Origin: Dipteris shenzhenensis
Lineage: Eukaryota; Polypodiophyta; Polypodiopsida; Gleicheniales
Assembly (NCBI GenBank): GCA_047967505.1
Contig: CM106540.1
Strand: one strand, 5' to 3'
DNA: 64,000 bases
Shown: piece by piece, positions 11,536-22,849 of the stretch
Numbering within the stretch: position 1 is the first letter of the stretch
Layout of the letters: each line of letters begins with the position of its first letter
Translations under genes and position numbers: made by a program
Notes under the pieces: model-generated
What the model saw: the letters and a program-made list of their open reading frames with translations, nothing else
Databases searched by the model: none
Told to the model about the DNA's origin: nothing

Positions 11536-14500
11536 GGGTCCACCAACCTTGACTCGAGTCCAAGTGCACTTTGATCTTGCCCTTAATACAGTACACATGA
11601 TTCAACTATCGCACGAACTACCACACTCCCTTAGTAACTATGCATACCCTCATACACTTTAGTATCAGTGGTTCAGGATGCTGCAGCTAGATCCTTCCCC
11701 ACCATGACTTGATCTACATCATGCTTCCCACCTAGAAAATGCCCCAAAACCCATGGTTTGATGATGAGTTTTGAGATATGAGATCCCACCTCATATAGGA
11801 GTAGGGCTTGGGGCACCTTATAAGGACTGAGGTGTAGTAAATAATATTTAAATATACATGTATAATCATGAGGCAATGAAGTCGGCCAAATTCAAAACTT
11901 ATTCTCATTCATTAACATTACAACCTCATATGATAGATACAATCATTTAGAATCTCATTTTCTATATCGTTTTCCATTTAAAGATTTACTTGTGCATTCT
12001 CACAAATCGTTCGTGGTATTCCTTACACTTCTCAGTGAGAACTTTTACTTTGCTCCAACTCCAAACAATTGAATCCATATCTACCGAGGTCAAATTTCTT
12101 ATTGCAATATAAATTATTTTTTATTTTTTTGTAGTCTTAATTTAATTACATATGAATAATAATTCTTTGTTGGGTTTGAAGATGAATTGAAGATCGAATA
12201 TGAAACATATCAAGTGTTCATGATCTAATGCCAAAATATAGTGGTGAAAAAAGAAAACCAAACATCCTAAAAGAGTATTTCAAGCTTCATAAATCTTAAT
12301 GGATCATAAGAAACTTGTAACAAGGGTTATTGTACATCCAAATGACCATGTTGACCTTTTGTAATTCTATGTTATCTTGCAGATCTATGAACATAAAAAG
12401 CAAGGAAAGTAGTTTTTGGCCTTTGCTACATGGCAAATTTTAACCATAACTTAATTAATTCCCTTCCTTTGGTGCTCTTACTACAAGAGAGTGAGGTCAT
12501 CATCCAAGTATCTCCTAGTCCCTTTCAAAGTTGACCTCATGCTCATGGGGGTGACCTACCCATTGCAGTTCAGAGTTTCATCACTAATGGTTTTGTTGGT
12601 GTCTCCGCTTTGCCCACTCTACATGTTGCATCATATGTAAGATTGACACCCATTGTAGTGAATAAAACTTTGACATGATCCCCTCCAATGGGTCTCCTTC
12701 GTACTATCAATTAAAATATAAGTGAGTTCAACAATATGTCCCATGTTGATAGGAATTTGGATGTCATCCTTTCCCTTGAGGCACAATAGAAGTCATCCTT
12801 AGGTCTTCATCATCTGTCCATAGTCGTGGGAGAGAGAAGTAGAGAACTCTCACATTCTATTAAGAAGAATAATGGTCCTGATAAGACTCGATAAGTTTGC
12901 ACTCATTACCAAATGATCACTTATATTGTTGTTGAAGATCTCTAAGTCAATACCACCAAATGTAATTTATTCGAGACATCATTTTGTTTCGGGAAAAGGC
13001 TTATTAGCAATCATTGGTGGTGATGCATCTCCCCTTTTGCTGATGTGTCCTTCCTAGGTCAAATTCTAAAACCGTCTCATGATGTGTCCGCTATCAAATC
13101 CCAGATACGAGATAGATGATGTGCCCTTTCTTGGCTGAACCTAGATCTACCTAATGTTGTGGCCTTTATTAGATCCCAGATTTGAGATGAATGACATGTT
13201 CATCCTTTTGAATGGATCTCAAATCCATGGCCACGTCAGGGATCTCAGATCCATGTCTAGGCCTTTTAAGGTGATTTCAAAACCCACAGATCGATTGTTC
13301 CCCGTTGTCATCCTAAGGTGGGGCTAATAGTTGGCACAATGACCTCTAACATTGTGAATGAGTCATAGACCACAAAACTTCAAATTTCTAATACCAAAAT
13401 TTGATGGATAAGCAACATCAAATGAATATGCATATCATACCCTTAAAAAAATACACAAAACTTCTCATATAATATTTGAAATTTCTTAGACTGAATTTGT
13501 TACATATGCAACATATTTGAGTAGAATTTAGAATTAAAATGTAAATGCATTCTATAAGAATATCTAAAAAATAGATAAGTTATATAACTAATTGGACTAC
13601 AAAATGATGCATTACAAAATGCTAAGTTATGATCAATTTAAATTGATAAATCTTCATCAGCATTGCTATCCAGGAACTTAGTTCCAATCGCTCACACATA
13701 GGGTTATTGTGTAAGGAACGTAGAAGATTGATGATACCTAATTAGCAAGATCACCATCATTGATGTAGGCTATCTGCCAATACTCTCCAATTTGCATATA
13801 CATACACAAATTTCCCTGCCCTATCCAATTGCAAGTGAAATTTATTGTGAGGTTGTATGCACAAGCTTGTAGTACTCCAATTTTGTTTGTTGGAGTAATT
13901 GCTGCAAGGCTGTGGGAAAAAAATCATGGAAAGAGGTTTTCCAAGTAAGATCAATGCCACCTGTTCCTCCCACCATCTCCATGTAGGCATGGTTTTTCCT
14001 AGCTATGATATTTTGAGGTTGCAAACTTATGATTTTGAATTGTTGGATTCTCAGAAAGAGCATACTGTGAGATGATGATTTTATGTGAATAATAATACTG
14101 AGAGTGGTCCCCATCATAGGCATACTATGTCGAATATCATTAATTCCCTCGATGGGGGTTTCAAGCTTTGTTGGACGGGCTTTTCCTTATCCTAAATTAT
14201 GGTTCCCAATGTCCTAGGAATGCCACATTAGTTGCAATTTCCTACTCTTCTAGGAGCACTTGACTAGTTTCCTCCTCTTCTAGGATTTCATGCCCCCCGA
14301 GAGAATTTTTTAAATCTTGATATCTTGATGAAGACTCAAAGTGTCTACCACCACAACTGTTTCCTCTTCCTTGATTGTTGGATCAACTAGAGTTCTTCCT
14401 TTGCCTCTATGGAACCCTCATCCTTCACTAGTTGAAAAGGCATGGTCATGACTCTTCGAATTAGTGTTGAGACCTCGTCTCATGTGCTCCTACATGAGCA

Positions 14501-15254
14501 TATTGAACATAAGTTTGAATGTAGGAGGTGCATCTCTTGTGACCATTGCGATCACAAGTTGGTCATAGTCCTTTCCTAAGTCCATTGAGGGAAATCTGGA
14601 CTTTATCTCATGGACTTGATCTCTTGACTAATCGAAGTTAATTGGTCTTTTATGTCGCTTGGACTTGATCTCTTGACTAATTGAAAATAATTGATCTTTG
14701 ATGTCCTTCAATATAACCAGATAGTCTATTTCGATCTCATTTTATAGCTTGGAAGTTGTATTCAATTGGTTCTCTAGTAAGATGATCCTCTTATGGAAAT
14801 TTCTAACTTCAGATGATGCGTCTGATGACATTGAAATTTATGATGGTCAATGCTAGCCCACCTTGCTCAACAGTAGCAACCTCTAGCATTTGAACTCTTA
14901 CTTGGGCATCAACGTAGCAAGTAGCCCCTACCTTCTTCATGTGCCTCCTCACTACCCCCTCTCCAATCCTATGCATGAATTCCACTCCAAGAAGGCCAAT
15001 AGCAGAAGAAGAGTAGCTGGAAGAAGAGCCACATTACCAAAGGCACCTACCTCAACAACCTTCTCCAACACCCACCAATGGCACAATTGAACTTTGGGAG
15101 TGTCAACTTCATTGGCCTCACTCACTCAATCAAATGCGCTAGCCTGCCCAACAAAGCCAATGTTGGTGGCACTATGGACCTTTAGATGATAGACTTGTCC
15201 CTTCATCCCAATCAAATTGTTGCTTTGTTAGTTCTTGAAGCTGATTAGGAATGA
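11536..15254. other. No supported gene
   Basis: About 3.7 kb without a recognisable gene. Short imperfect repeats around the phrase gatcccag with gagat occur near 13080-13260. Open frames at 13757-14123 (minus) and 14890-15090 (plus) have no family features. Confidence 0.4.
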
Positions 15255-15490
15255 GGAGAGTTGTCGAACTCATATGTAAAGGCTAAAATCTCTTCTTTGT
15301 TTTGTTAATGACATCCCACAACCTCTTGAGCTAGAAGTTATTGAGCATCTTGGACATATGTAGAGGCTAAAATCTCTTCTTTGTTTTGTTAATGACATCC
15401 CACAACCTCTTGAGCTAGAAGTTATTGAGCATCTTGGACTTCCATTTTCCATAGTTATTATTATCTAGCTTGCTATTCTAGTCTACAATG
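15255..15490 (-). pseudogene. Copia gag N-terminal fragment with internal duplication
   Basis: The minus strand encodes LDNNNYGKWKSKMLNNF, a stop, then LKRLWDVINKTKK, which resembles the start of copia gag (LD..NY..WK..M......LWDVI). The second half of this motif is repeated because an 84-bp unit is tandemly duplicated. Stops interrupt the frame. Without a nearby leader or primer site the assignment is moderate. Confidence 0.42.
15271..15438. repeat. 84-bp tandem duplication
   Basis: Two adjacent, nearly identical 84-bp copies begin with catatgta (15271 and 15355). The length equals 28 codons, so the duplication preserves frame in the gag-like stretch it lies in. Confidence 0.9.
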
Positions 15491-15719
15491 ATAACCACTG
15501 TGAGATCTACCCAATATGAACAAGCAGTGTACACACGATCAAAACCTGTATATATTGTATGACAACAAAGTACTGGTAATAGGAGGCCTTACAAACTTCA
15601 GTGTAAGAATATGCAAGAACCCATACAAAAATAGACAAGTAATGATTGGCATGTGAGTGCAATTGTCTTAAAGTCAATGATCCACTCACAAAATGTGAAA
15701 TTGAAGGCATAACCTAAAT

Positions 15720-16160
15720 GTCCAAATAATAGTGTAACAACCCTAAATTAGACATTTCAAACAAAGATTCAAGATCGTTCTTGATATGTGCAATCTCTTT
15801 TTACTAGTGCTTGTGAGTATAGCATGTCACCCACATAAAGGATGACAATAAGGAAATCCCTTTTGTCCTTCTTAACATATAGCATACTTTTAAGTGGACT
15901 ATTTGGTAGAAGCTAATCTATCAAAATCTTCTTATATTATGAGGCTTGTTTTGCCAACAAAGTGTCATATATGTAGCTTGCATACCTTGTCTTCCTGATT
16001 AGGCTCGTAGAAATCAACAAACTAACTCATGTACAATTCTTCATGCAAGTCCACATTTAGGAAAATTATTTTGATGCCCAACTGATGTACTTTCTACCCA
16101 AGATGAGCAACCAATGAAACGACACATTTGATGAAGGTTTCATCATAGTTTATCTCCTTT
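15720..16160 (-). pseudogene. Copia reverse transcriptase fragment
   Basis: On the minus strand the RT core is recognisable: LVAHLG, KVHQLGIKIIFLNVDLHEE (fingers/palm with the first catalytic Asp replaced by Ile in the usual VKTAFL-like motif), then EPNQEDKVCKLH. In a shifted frame the polymerase motif appears as LYVGDMLYS, a YVDD with Asp changed to Gly. LGLLHYYLDI follows near 15720. Stops and frameshifts are frequent. It may belong to the same old element as the gag fragment at 15255-15490, but the order would then be rearranged. Confidence 0.75.
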
Positions 16161-17052
16161 TGTTGAGAATCTGGGAAACTTGTATCTCTATGTCTGATAA
16201 TTTGGTATAAACCAAATAATTTGAGAAATTTATGTTTGGTTGATAATTTGTATTTTTCCATGGTTTCACTTCTATTTTACTGCATTAGGGGGATCACTTA
16301 TCCTTTAAAAATGGAGAAAGCACATTATTGCATGATAATTTGAGAAATCTATATGTTTGGCTTATAATTTCGTGTAAGCAGTCACAAATTTCACTCACAT
16401 TCTTTCTCAAGTAGTTGGTTTTTGCAAAGGGACAATTTTTCATTTGCCCAAATTTGTTTCTTAGGGATACATTTACTAAAGCATCCTCAGCATGGGCACC
16501 TCCCTGTAGCATAGGAGGTATGATGTGGAATGTTACTGAAGGTTTTGCAAGCAACTAGACTTTCAACCAAACCTCTCAGCTCTACACCACGATCAAGCCC
16601 TTGTGTGGAACACCAATACTACACATAAGTCATGAAAATAGTAGCGCAATGAGGGGTACAAAATAGGCATCGATAGGACAAAAATACATTTGCACTCACC
16701 GCATTTACAAATAAAACTCCTTTGACAACTTAAAGAGCTATAAGACCATTGCATGTTTGATTGAGAGAGAGAGAGAGAGAGGGGGGGAGGGGGGGGGGGG
16801 GGAGAGGGGGGGAGAGAGAGAGAGAGAGAGAGAGAGAGCATCAAATATCTATCAATGTGACTTACTGGAACTTAAATGGCGTAGCTGCTTCTACTTTTCC
16901 TTCCTGGGGCAAACATGACTTAACTATTTTAGCCCTTATGTGATGAGATAGACTATGAAGAATTCATGTTTTGGTGTTGATTTTTTAAAATCTGACAGCT
17001 ACAGAGATACAACCAGTATGCATATACACAACTGGTATAATCATAAATATAC
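16161..17052. other. 3' flank of the Tubby-like gene
   Basis: No coding domain was recognised. I did not see a clear AATAAA on the minus strand just downstream of the stop codon, so the 3' end of the transcript cannot be placed. The mixed GA/G microsatellite at 16764-16839 lies here. Confidence 0.4.
16764..16839. repeat. Mixed (GA)n and poly-G microsatellite
   Basis: The plus strand has (GA)n, then runs of G interrupted by single A, then (GA)n again. The Ser/Leu/Pro and Arg/Glu/Gly open frames on both strands here are by-products of this repeat. Confidence 0.95.
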
Positions 17053-19782
17053 CTACTCACATGCAAGCTTGCGATCCAAGCTCGAGAGACATATTGAGAA
17101 TGCCTGTAATAAAACAAAGAAATTTCAATGCATGCAAAAGGTTTATATTGGAAAGGTGCCACTTTAAATCGCCTACAGCCTATGGGACCGAGCAATATCA
17201 CTCCTGTATCCACTCTACCATGCCAGCCTTGCCATACCACAGCTAATGAAGCTCTTGTATTGATATGTTTTTCATAATATTTGGCTTTCAACTTGGACGA
17301 ACACATGCGTGCATAGAGAGAGAGAGAGAGAGAGAGAGAGAGCACTTGTAATGCTGACATGGGATATTGATAGTCCATAGTGAAATTGTTTTTCCCGACC
17401 TGTAAATCAAGCAAGTATGCAAATTGTGTTAAAGAAAAATAAAAGCGATCTTTATTATATGTTGGTTTAGATGGGATTTGATACAATTGGAAACTCAGGC
17501 CCATCTTGGTTTTCCTGTGATAAACAGAAACCCTGATACATTAAAGGAGGTATAAGCATTGACCTTCCCAAGCTGTAGGATTATGTGGTCTTCATCAAAT
17601 TCTGTGACAAGCTATACAGATTAAAACCACATTAAAATCAGATGTGCTTGATAACATTAGGAAACCTCTATCGTCTGAATACAAGGCAAACTTGCATACA
17701 CTAAGCTTGTACACGTATGTGTGCAGACACTCCCATGCGTACTATGATGTGCTTGTAGGCATGCATGTAATACACATGGACAAGTGAATGCTTCACACAG
17801 GCGTGGATCCATTTGGGTACACGTGTATCATGTGCACACACATGTGCATTCATGTTTGTGTGCACACTCAAGTACACGTGCATTTTTTGTTTATCGCATA
17901 GATAATATTATATATATACATGCCTATTAAATGCGCATTTACAAAAATGTGCATGTGTATGCAGGCAGAAATATGTGGAACATGTGAATTCAGAACAATG
18001 CATACATATGTGCAAGTGCCTCTGCATCTGCATAATGTATAAATAGGCTAGGCATTCAAAGCATTGTCTCAAAATCATTGCCGGACAAACCTGAAAATTC
18101 TTTACTGAAGCATGTGTTGCACGACCATTGAAATTTAAGCAATATGATTTCAACTGCAATATAAGGAAGAATAAAAGTTCAGAGTATTTCTTCAAAAAGA
18201 TGCCAGGAATATCGCTTCTGAATTTTTATTCTTGACTATTGAGAAGATAAATCCACACGAAGAGACCCAATACATCCCATTTGTTTTCTCAATGACAGTG
18301 GTAACCAGCAGATAAAGCACCATGCCCCATTCATGAGAGGAGAGATTACTGGTACAGATTAGAATCAAGTTGAAAATGGAGGTGGTGAACTTTGCATAAG
18401 TCCCCGATGACACAGTGGTGACAATGATACTTCTAGCCTGGTATCGAGTCATTGGGTACCGAACCGGCAATGCTCAAATAGACATGCAGTAGGGTCCACA
18501 AAATTAGGTCTATCAAAACTCCCACAAAAATGTTGTATAAAAAGACAAACGAGAGATGAGTTGGCCCTAGAACTGTAGTTGGTATACCTGGGGCGAAAGT
18601 TAGAACCTTACACAGTCAGTGGAAAGTTAGAACCTTACACAGTCAGCCGCAAAGAAACAACCCATCGAGTCTTAGAAAGCAGTTATGCGCTATTTCTATT
18701 GTAAGAATACATCCTTTTCTTTTTCGGGGGAAAGCATTTACATATTAAAAGATGCATTTTAATCAAATCGACAAAAAGAAACTCTCTAAATTTTTGTCAG
18801 TCCTGGGCACAAGGGATCTCTAGATCAGTGCACACTGTGCATGCAAGACTCAAATTTGTTACTAAGCTACAAAATTATCTATCCAATATTCCCTATAGCA
18901 GCCTACAAGCCAATATTATAAGAGATGAGTTTCAGGTATGCACTACTGTAGACATACATACTTATCTTTTTTGGGGGAAAAACAATTTACAATCAAAGAT
19001 GCATTTTTATCAAATCAACAAAATGAAGTGCTCTAAATTTTTGTCAGGCCTGGACATAAGGGATCTCTAGATCAGTACACACTGTGCATGCAAGACACAA
19101 ATTGGTTACTAAACTACAAAATGAGCTATCCACTATTCCCTGTAGCAGCCTAAAAGCCATATAAGAGAAAAAAGAAACCTGGACATAAGTCCATCCATGT
19201 ATCATTCTGATAATGAACTGTCCAACAAAAAATATCCATAGATAATATGAGGAAATAAAGGAGATAACCTCTTGATTCCATTGAGGCAGCTTATTCTTCA
19301 TAATAATCATTTTATCATGATCAAAACCATTCTTATAGCTGTGAAGAATGCTTGGTGAATTTCCTGAATGTGGATTGATCACGTATGGCCTGTCATCAGC
19401 ATCGATTGATGGTATAACTGCTGTAATTTTCCGAGGACCTTTTGTACCAAGTATGTTTGTCTCATACAGTACAGCACCAAGCTCCATCCTATCAGTTGGT
19501 CTGTTGTAGCTGCTTTATACAAGAATTTGTCCATGTATAAGAACTCTCCACAATTTCCGTTATTTATCTCTCAACTCATGTTGCAGAGCTAGGCTAACAA
19601 AAGTTTATCAGCATTTCATTAGTGAGCAGTAAGTTCAAGCAGCCCCATTCACTTTGATCGACTCATTTGCCCAAGCATTTATAAGAATCAACCAATCATT
19701 ACCAGAATTTTCGTCTACTAATTCTTGGGGGGTCTCCCTTGTCATAAAACCAAAATTTGGTGCCTTGAAAGTTCGATCGAAC
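17053..19782 (-). CDS. TLP: Tubby-like protein, C-terminal six exons
   Basis: This is a host gene of the Tubby-like family, whose C-terminal beta-barrel binds phosphoinositides and DNA; plant members often carry an N-terminal F-box. Minus-strand exons are 19782-19703, 19509-19269, 18153-18091, 17611-17564, 17399-17346 and 17103-17053. All introns are GT-AG and the phases agree, giving 178 residues and a TAG stop. Family motifs in order are RSNFQGTKFWFYDKG, LYETNILGTKGPRK, LPQWNQE, SYCLNFNGRATHASVKNFQ, IILQLGKVGKNNFTMDYQYP and CLSSLDRKLACE. LQLGKVGK and CLSS resemble plant members. A full tubby domain is about 250 residues, so roughly its first third and the N-terminus are missing here. They may lie beyond the LINE copies upstream or be lost. 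A weak candidate (RKAGATEYV, near 20100) was not accepted. The frame is intact over the six exons. Confidence 0.92.
17315..17342. repeat. (GA)14 microsatellite at a Tubby-like splice donor
   Basis: On the minus strand this is a (CT)n tract starting at intron position +4, immediately after the donor GTG of the intron that follows exon 17399-17346. Confidence 0.9.
18718..19165. repeat. About 245-bp direct duplication in a Tubby-like intron
   Basis: Two diverged copies (about 18718-18930 and 18966-19165) share gggatctctagatcagt, cacactgtgcatgcaagac and ctctaaatttttgtcag. Both lie within the intron between exons 19509-19269 and 18153-18091, so the duplication lengthens the intron without touching coding sequence. 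Confidence 0.8.
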
Positions 19783-20204
19783 CTGCTTAATCAAATGCAA
19801 TAAATGAAGCAGACAATATCTTTGTAAGACACTAACATCAAATCAATTCGAGAAGAAAACACATTTAGCCCTTGTATACTCAGACAAATATATTTACAGC
19901 AATCCATTGCAACTTTGACATCTCATTCTTCAGGTGCTAGAACCATAGCCATTGGACTGTGAAATCTCATTCTTAATAGACAGAACCATGTTGAACTGAT
20001 TTCAGTTTGATTTCATTTCCAATAGCAATAGGACAACTCCATATGTTAGCCACAGAGCAAAAAGATAAGGGCCTGATTAAAGATGTCAAGGGACGTATTC
20101 CGTAGCTCCCGCCTTTCTTTCTAATAGAGAGGCTAGTAGCAAGCAGGGACTGAAGGGTGTATCAATGCATTTGCATATGCCTTGAGCTCCTGGAGCTGCT
20201 ACCC
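19783..20204. other. Upstream side of the Tubby-like exons, no exon confirmed
   Basis: The acceptor for exon 19782 is at 19784-19783, so an intron runs upstream from here. I looked for the expected preceding exon (a segment ending in tyrosine-x-glycine-lysine) and did not find it. A stretch near 20100-20150 reads LLLASLLERKAGATEYV on the minus strand. It resembles the LLA..R.....TEY part of the domain but lacks a good donor. Confidence 0.35.
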
Positions 20205-20640
20205 GCTGCCCCGCCAACTCCTTCCTCCCGCAGCCTCCTCTGCCTCCCCCCCGCCTCCTCCACCTCCCCCCTGCCATCTCTTCCACCCCCTTCGCCATCT
20301 CTGCCCCCCTCTCACCATCTCCTGCCCCTCCTACCACCTCCTCTCCGCCGGCTCTTCCACCTCCCCCCCCCCGCCTCCTCCCCCCCGCCTGCTCTTCCGG
20401 CCCCCCCCCCCCCAACATTTCTTCCACCTCCCCCACCTTCTTTTCGTCCTCCTGCCGCCATCTCCTCCTCCGCCTCCCGTCATCCCTGCCCGCCGCCCCC
20501 TCGCCTTCCTTGCTTCCCCCCTGCCCTCTCCACACCTCTCCCCCTGTTTCTTCGCCTCCTCTTCCCTGCCATCCCCCGCCGCCCCTCCTCCACTTCCCTG
20601 CCTCCTTCCCTGCCTTCTTCCCTCCCTCCCTCAGCCTGCC
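20205..20640. repeat. C/CT-rich low-complexity tract
   Basis: The plus strand is almost wholly C and T with CCTCC and CCCCCC runs. It yields long Pro/Ser-rich plus frames and Gly/Arg-rich minus frames that have no domains. It precedes the LINE ORF1 remnant and could be its GC-rich 5' untranslated region. Confidence 0.85.
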
Positions 20641-20802
20641 CACTTCCGCTCCCCTCCTCGGCTCGTCTCCGCCTCCTCCTCTGACATCTCTCCGCCTCAC
20701 CCCCCCCTCTTTTATCTTCTTCACTTCCGCTCCCCCCCTCGGCTCGTCTCCGCCTCCTCCTTTGACATCTCTCCGCCTCATCCCCCTCTCTTTTATCTTC
20801 TT
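20641..20802. repeat. 81-bp tandem duplication upstream of LINE ORF1
   Basis: Copies start at 20641 and 20722 with cacttccgctccccncctcg and end in tttatcttctt. Only a few substitutions separate them. They lie just before the ORF1 start at 20884, the position where some LINEs carry promoter repeats; that role is inference. Confidence 0.88.
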
Positions 20803-20883
20803 CCTCCCTGCAGCAGGAGCATTTGTGCTTGTTCGGTGAAAGAAAATCTTGGTGGTGACCCTTGGTCTGGCCAGAGGGGCTCT

Positions 20884-21549
20884 ATGGCAGCACCCTCGAA
20901 TCCCACAGCCGTTAAGCTCCTTCTTTCCCTAGCCAACAAGCAATAGGTACAACAAGCAATTCAGTCCCTCCAAGACAAGGCGATCGTGGGCAGAATCGTG
21001 GGCCTCACTCCCATAAGGAGACAGGTGCGAGAGTGGATCCAGGCCAGCTTGGCACTAGAGGGTGACCACATTTAGGAGGTCACCATCTATGGAAAAGGAG
21101 TATTCCTCAACCAGTTGAGCTCCCCCGATACTTCCTCGACACTCATGGAGCAGAGCTCCATCCTCCTTGGCCCGCATCTAGTGTACCTCTTCCCTTGGTA
21201 CCATGGCTAGTGGAGAACATGGACACAACACACCATGCTCCCCGTTTTCCAGTTACGCTCCACTTCCCAGGGCTCCTAAATGAATATCGAGCCATCCTCC
21301 CTCCATTGGTCGAGCATTTAGCACTATACTGGAGTCTCTGCCAGATTCAGCCGCATCAGTGGTAGCATATGACGGGGTCCCTGGGATCAGACTAGTGGTT
21401 GAGAGCCCATACTCCCTCCCAAAGTTGATCCTCCTAGAGACCCTTGAAGGGGGTACACTTCGCAAGCGAGTGGAGATTTATGGGTTACCAAGCCAATGTC
21501 TTCGTTGCAGACAGATGGGTCACCTAGCCAGAGATTGCTCCCGCGGCTA
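20884..21549 (+). pseudogene. LINE ORF1 (DUF4283 plus zinc knuckle), broken
   Basis: Plant L1-type LINE ORF1 encodes an RNA-binding protein with a DUF4283 domain and a CCHC knuckle. From an ATG at 20884 the plus strand shows AIVGRIVGLTPIRRQVREW, then GKGVFLNQLSS and LVYLFPWYHG, typical of DUF4283. After frame changes comes LILLETLEGGTLRKRVEIYG and the knuckle CLRCRQMGHLARDC (C-x2-C-x4-H-x4-C), as in zf-CCHC_4 proteins. In-frame stops near 20944 and 21075 and at least one frameshift near 21210-21300 inactivate it. Homology ends near 21690, where a LINE RT in the opposite orientation begins. Confidence 0.8.
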
Positions 21550-21689
21550 AGGCCAAGCTCCTCCCCCCCAACCCCCGTAGAGTAGGCAGAGTCAGTAGGC
21601 CAAAGCCGAGCACCCCCCCAGACAGGAGCAGCAAAAGTCCCAGACCCCCTAGGTGACCCCTTCAAAAGGGGACTGTACCCAGGTTAAAA

Positions 21690-22130
21690 GAGAGAGAAAG
21701 GCCTCGCCCGTGTGTCTTCTGATTAGCATTTGACTAGAGCTCCCCGCATAAAGTGCAGAAACTCCTTTGATCCATTTGTCTAAGAAACCCAATCTCCGCA
21801 TAGTATCCTCCAGGAAAGACCACTCCACCCTGTCATAAGCCTTCCCAAAATCCAAGAGGACGGCCAACGGATGTGACTTAGGGACAACGGTTGTGACTTC
21901 TCCCTGGACCAATCCACTGTCTCCCAGAACGTGAAGATGTTGTCCAGGATGCTATGCTTCTGAACGAACCCGGTTTGTGTGTCGTGAATGATGTCAATAA
22001 GATGGGGTTGTAACTGCAAACTCAAGACCTTGGCGAGGATCTTGTATGCAATATCAAGCAAAGTGATCGGTCTCCACTGCCGGATGTGATCTATCTCCCC
22101 CTTTCGGGATTAAACAGTTCCACTCCCTGC
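21690..22130 (-). pseudogene. LINE reverse transcriptase, N-terminal part
   Basis: The minus strand reads RQWRPITLLDIAYKILAKVL, HDTQTGFVQKHSILDNIFTF and, after a frameshift, AVLLDFGKAYDRVEWSFLED with the first catalytic Asp (FDFEKAYD-type motif), then SSQMLIRRHTGE. This is the conserved RT core of plant L1 LINEs. The next motif (RQGCPL) and the ADD catalytic motif are missing because the copy is truncated. Confidence 0.88.
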
Positions 22131-22849
22131 TCAGGGACTGAGGAAGGGATCCCATGTCAAAGATGTCCTGGCAAGCTAGGCGGAAAGGGGTGGAGATGAT
22201 CTTCTAGAAGTTCTGAAAGAGCCATCCTTGCCAGTATACTTCTAGGTCAGGAGACCCCTGAGGGCTTCCCAAAGCTCCTAATCCGTGAAAGGCTTCTCCA
22301 GACTGCTGCTCAAATCTTGCGAGACTACTTTCGGAACATGGTCCCAAACTACGTCACGCGCCACAAGACAACAAGCTGGAGTCATCCTCTCTGTTTGAAA
22401 GAGCTGGCTGTAAAAACCTATGGTCATAGGTCCAAAATCTCTTATGGATCAGTGTGCATGATGCCTTGCGGATCTCGAAGACCCTGCACCTGCGTGCTTG
22501 CCGATCGGGGCCCAGTGGTCTGATAGAACTGCTTCGTCATCCTGTCCCTCTGTTGTACACACCGGGACTGGGAGGAGTGATAGGAGAACTCGGCCCACCA
22601 AATCTCAGTGTCTTGAAGCTAAAGGTGCGCGCTCTCAAACCTACCACTAAGCCAGTGGGATCCTTGGTCTTGCTCCCTGAGCCTCTCTATGGAGGCGAGG
22701 TCTCCCTGTAATGCCCGCTCGCGCTCCTAAAGAGCCCTCCTCTGCCTAAGGGCGTGAGCTTGCAACTCCTCATTGCTCATCTAGATTGCATCGGCCACCC
22801 ACGAAGTCGAGCCCTTGCAGGGTGCTGTCTTTGATTGTTGCCAAATCTC

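Noticed and set aside
16593-16943. Ser-Leu and Arg-Glu-Gly rich open frames
   Set aside because: They translate the GA/G microsatellite at 16764-16839.
20090-20170. Extra Tubby exon (LLLASLLERKAGATEYV)
   Set aside because: The resemblance is short, the downstream donor is poor and the exon that should connect to 19782 was not found.
20086-20946. Long open frames in both strands (254 aa plus, 231 aa minus)
   Set aside because: They are products of a C/CT-rich tract, with Pro/Ser or Gly/Arg composition and no domain.
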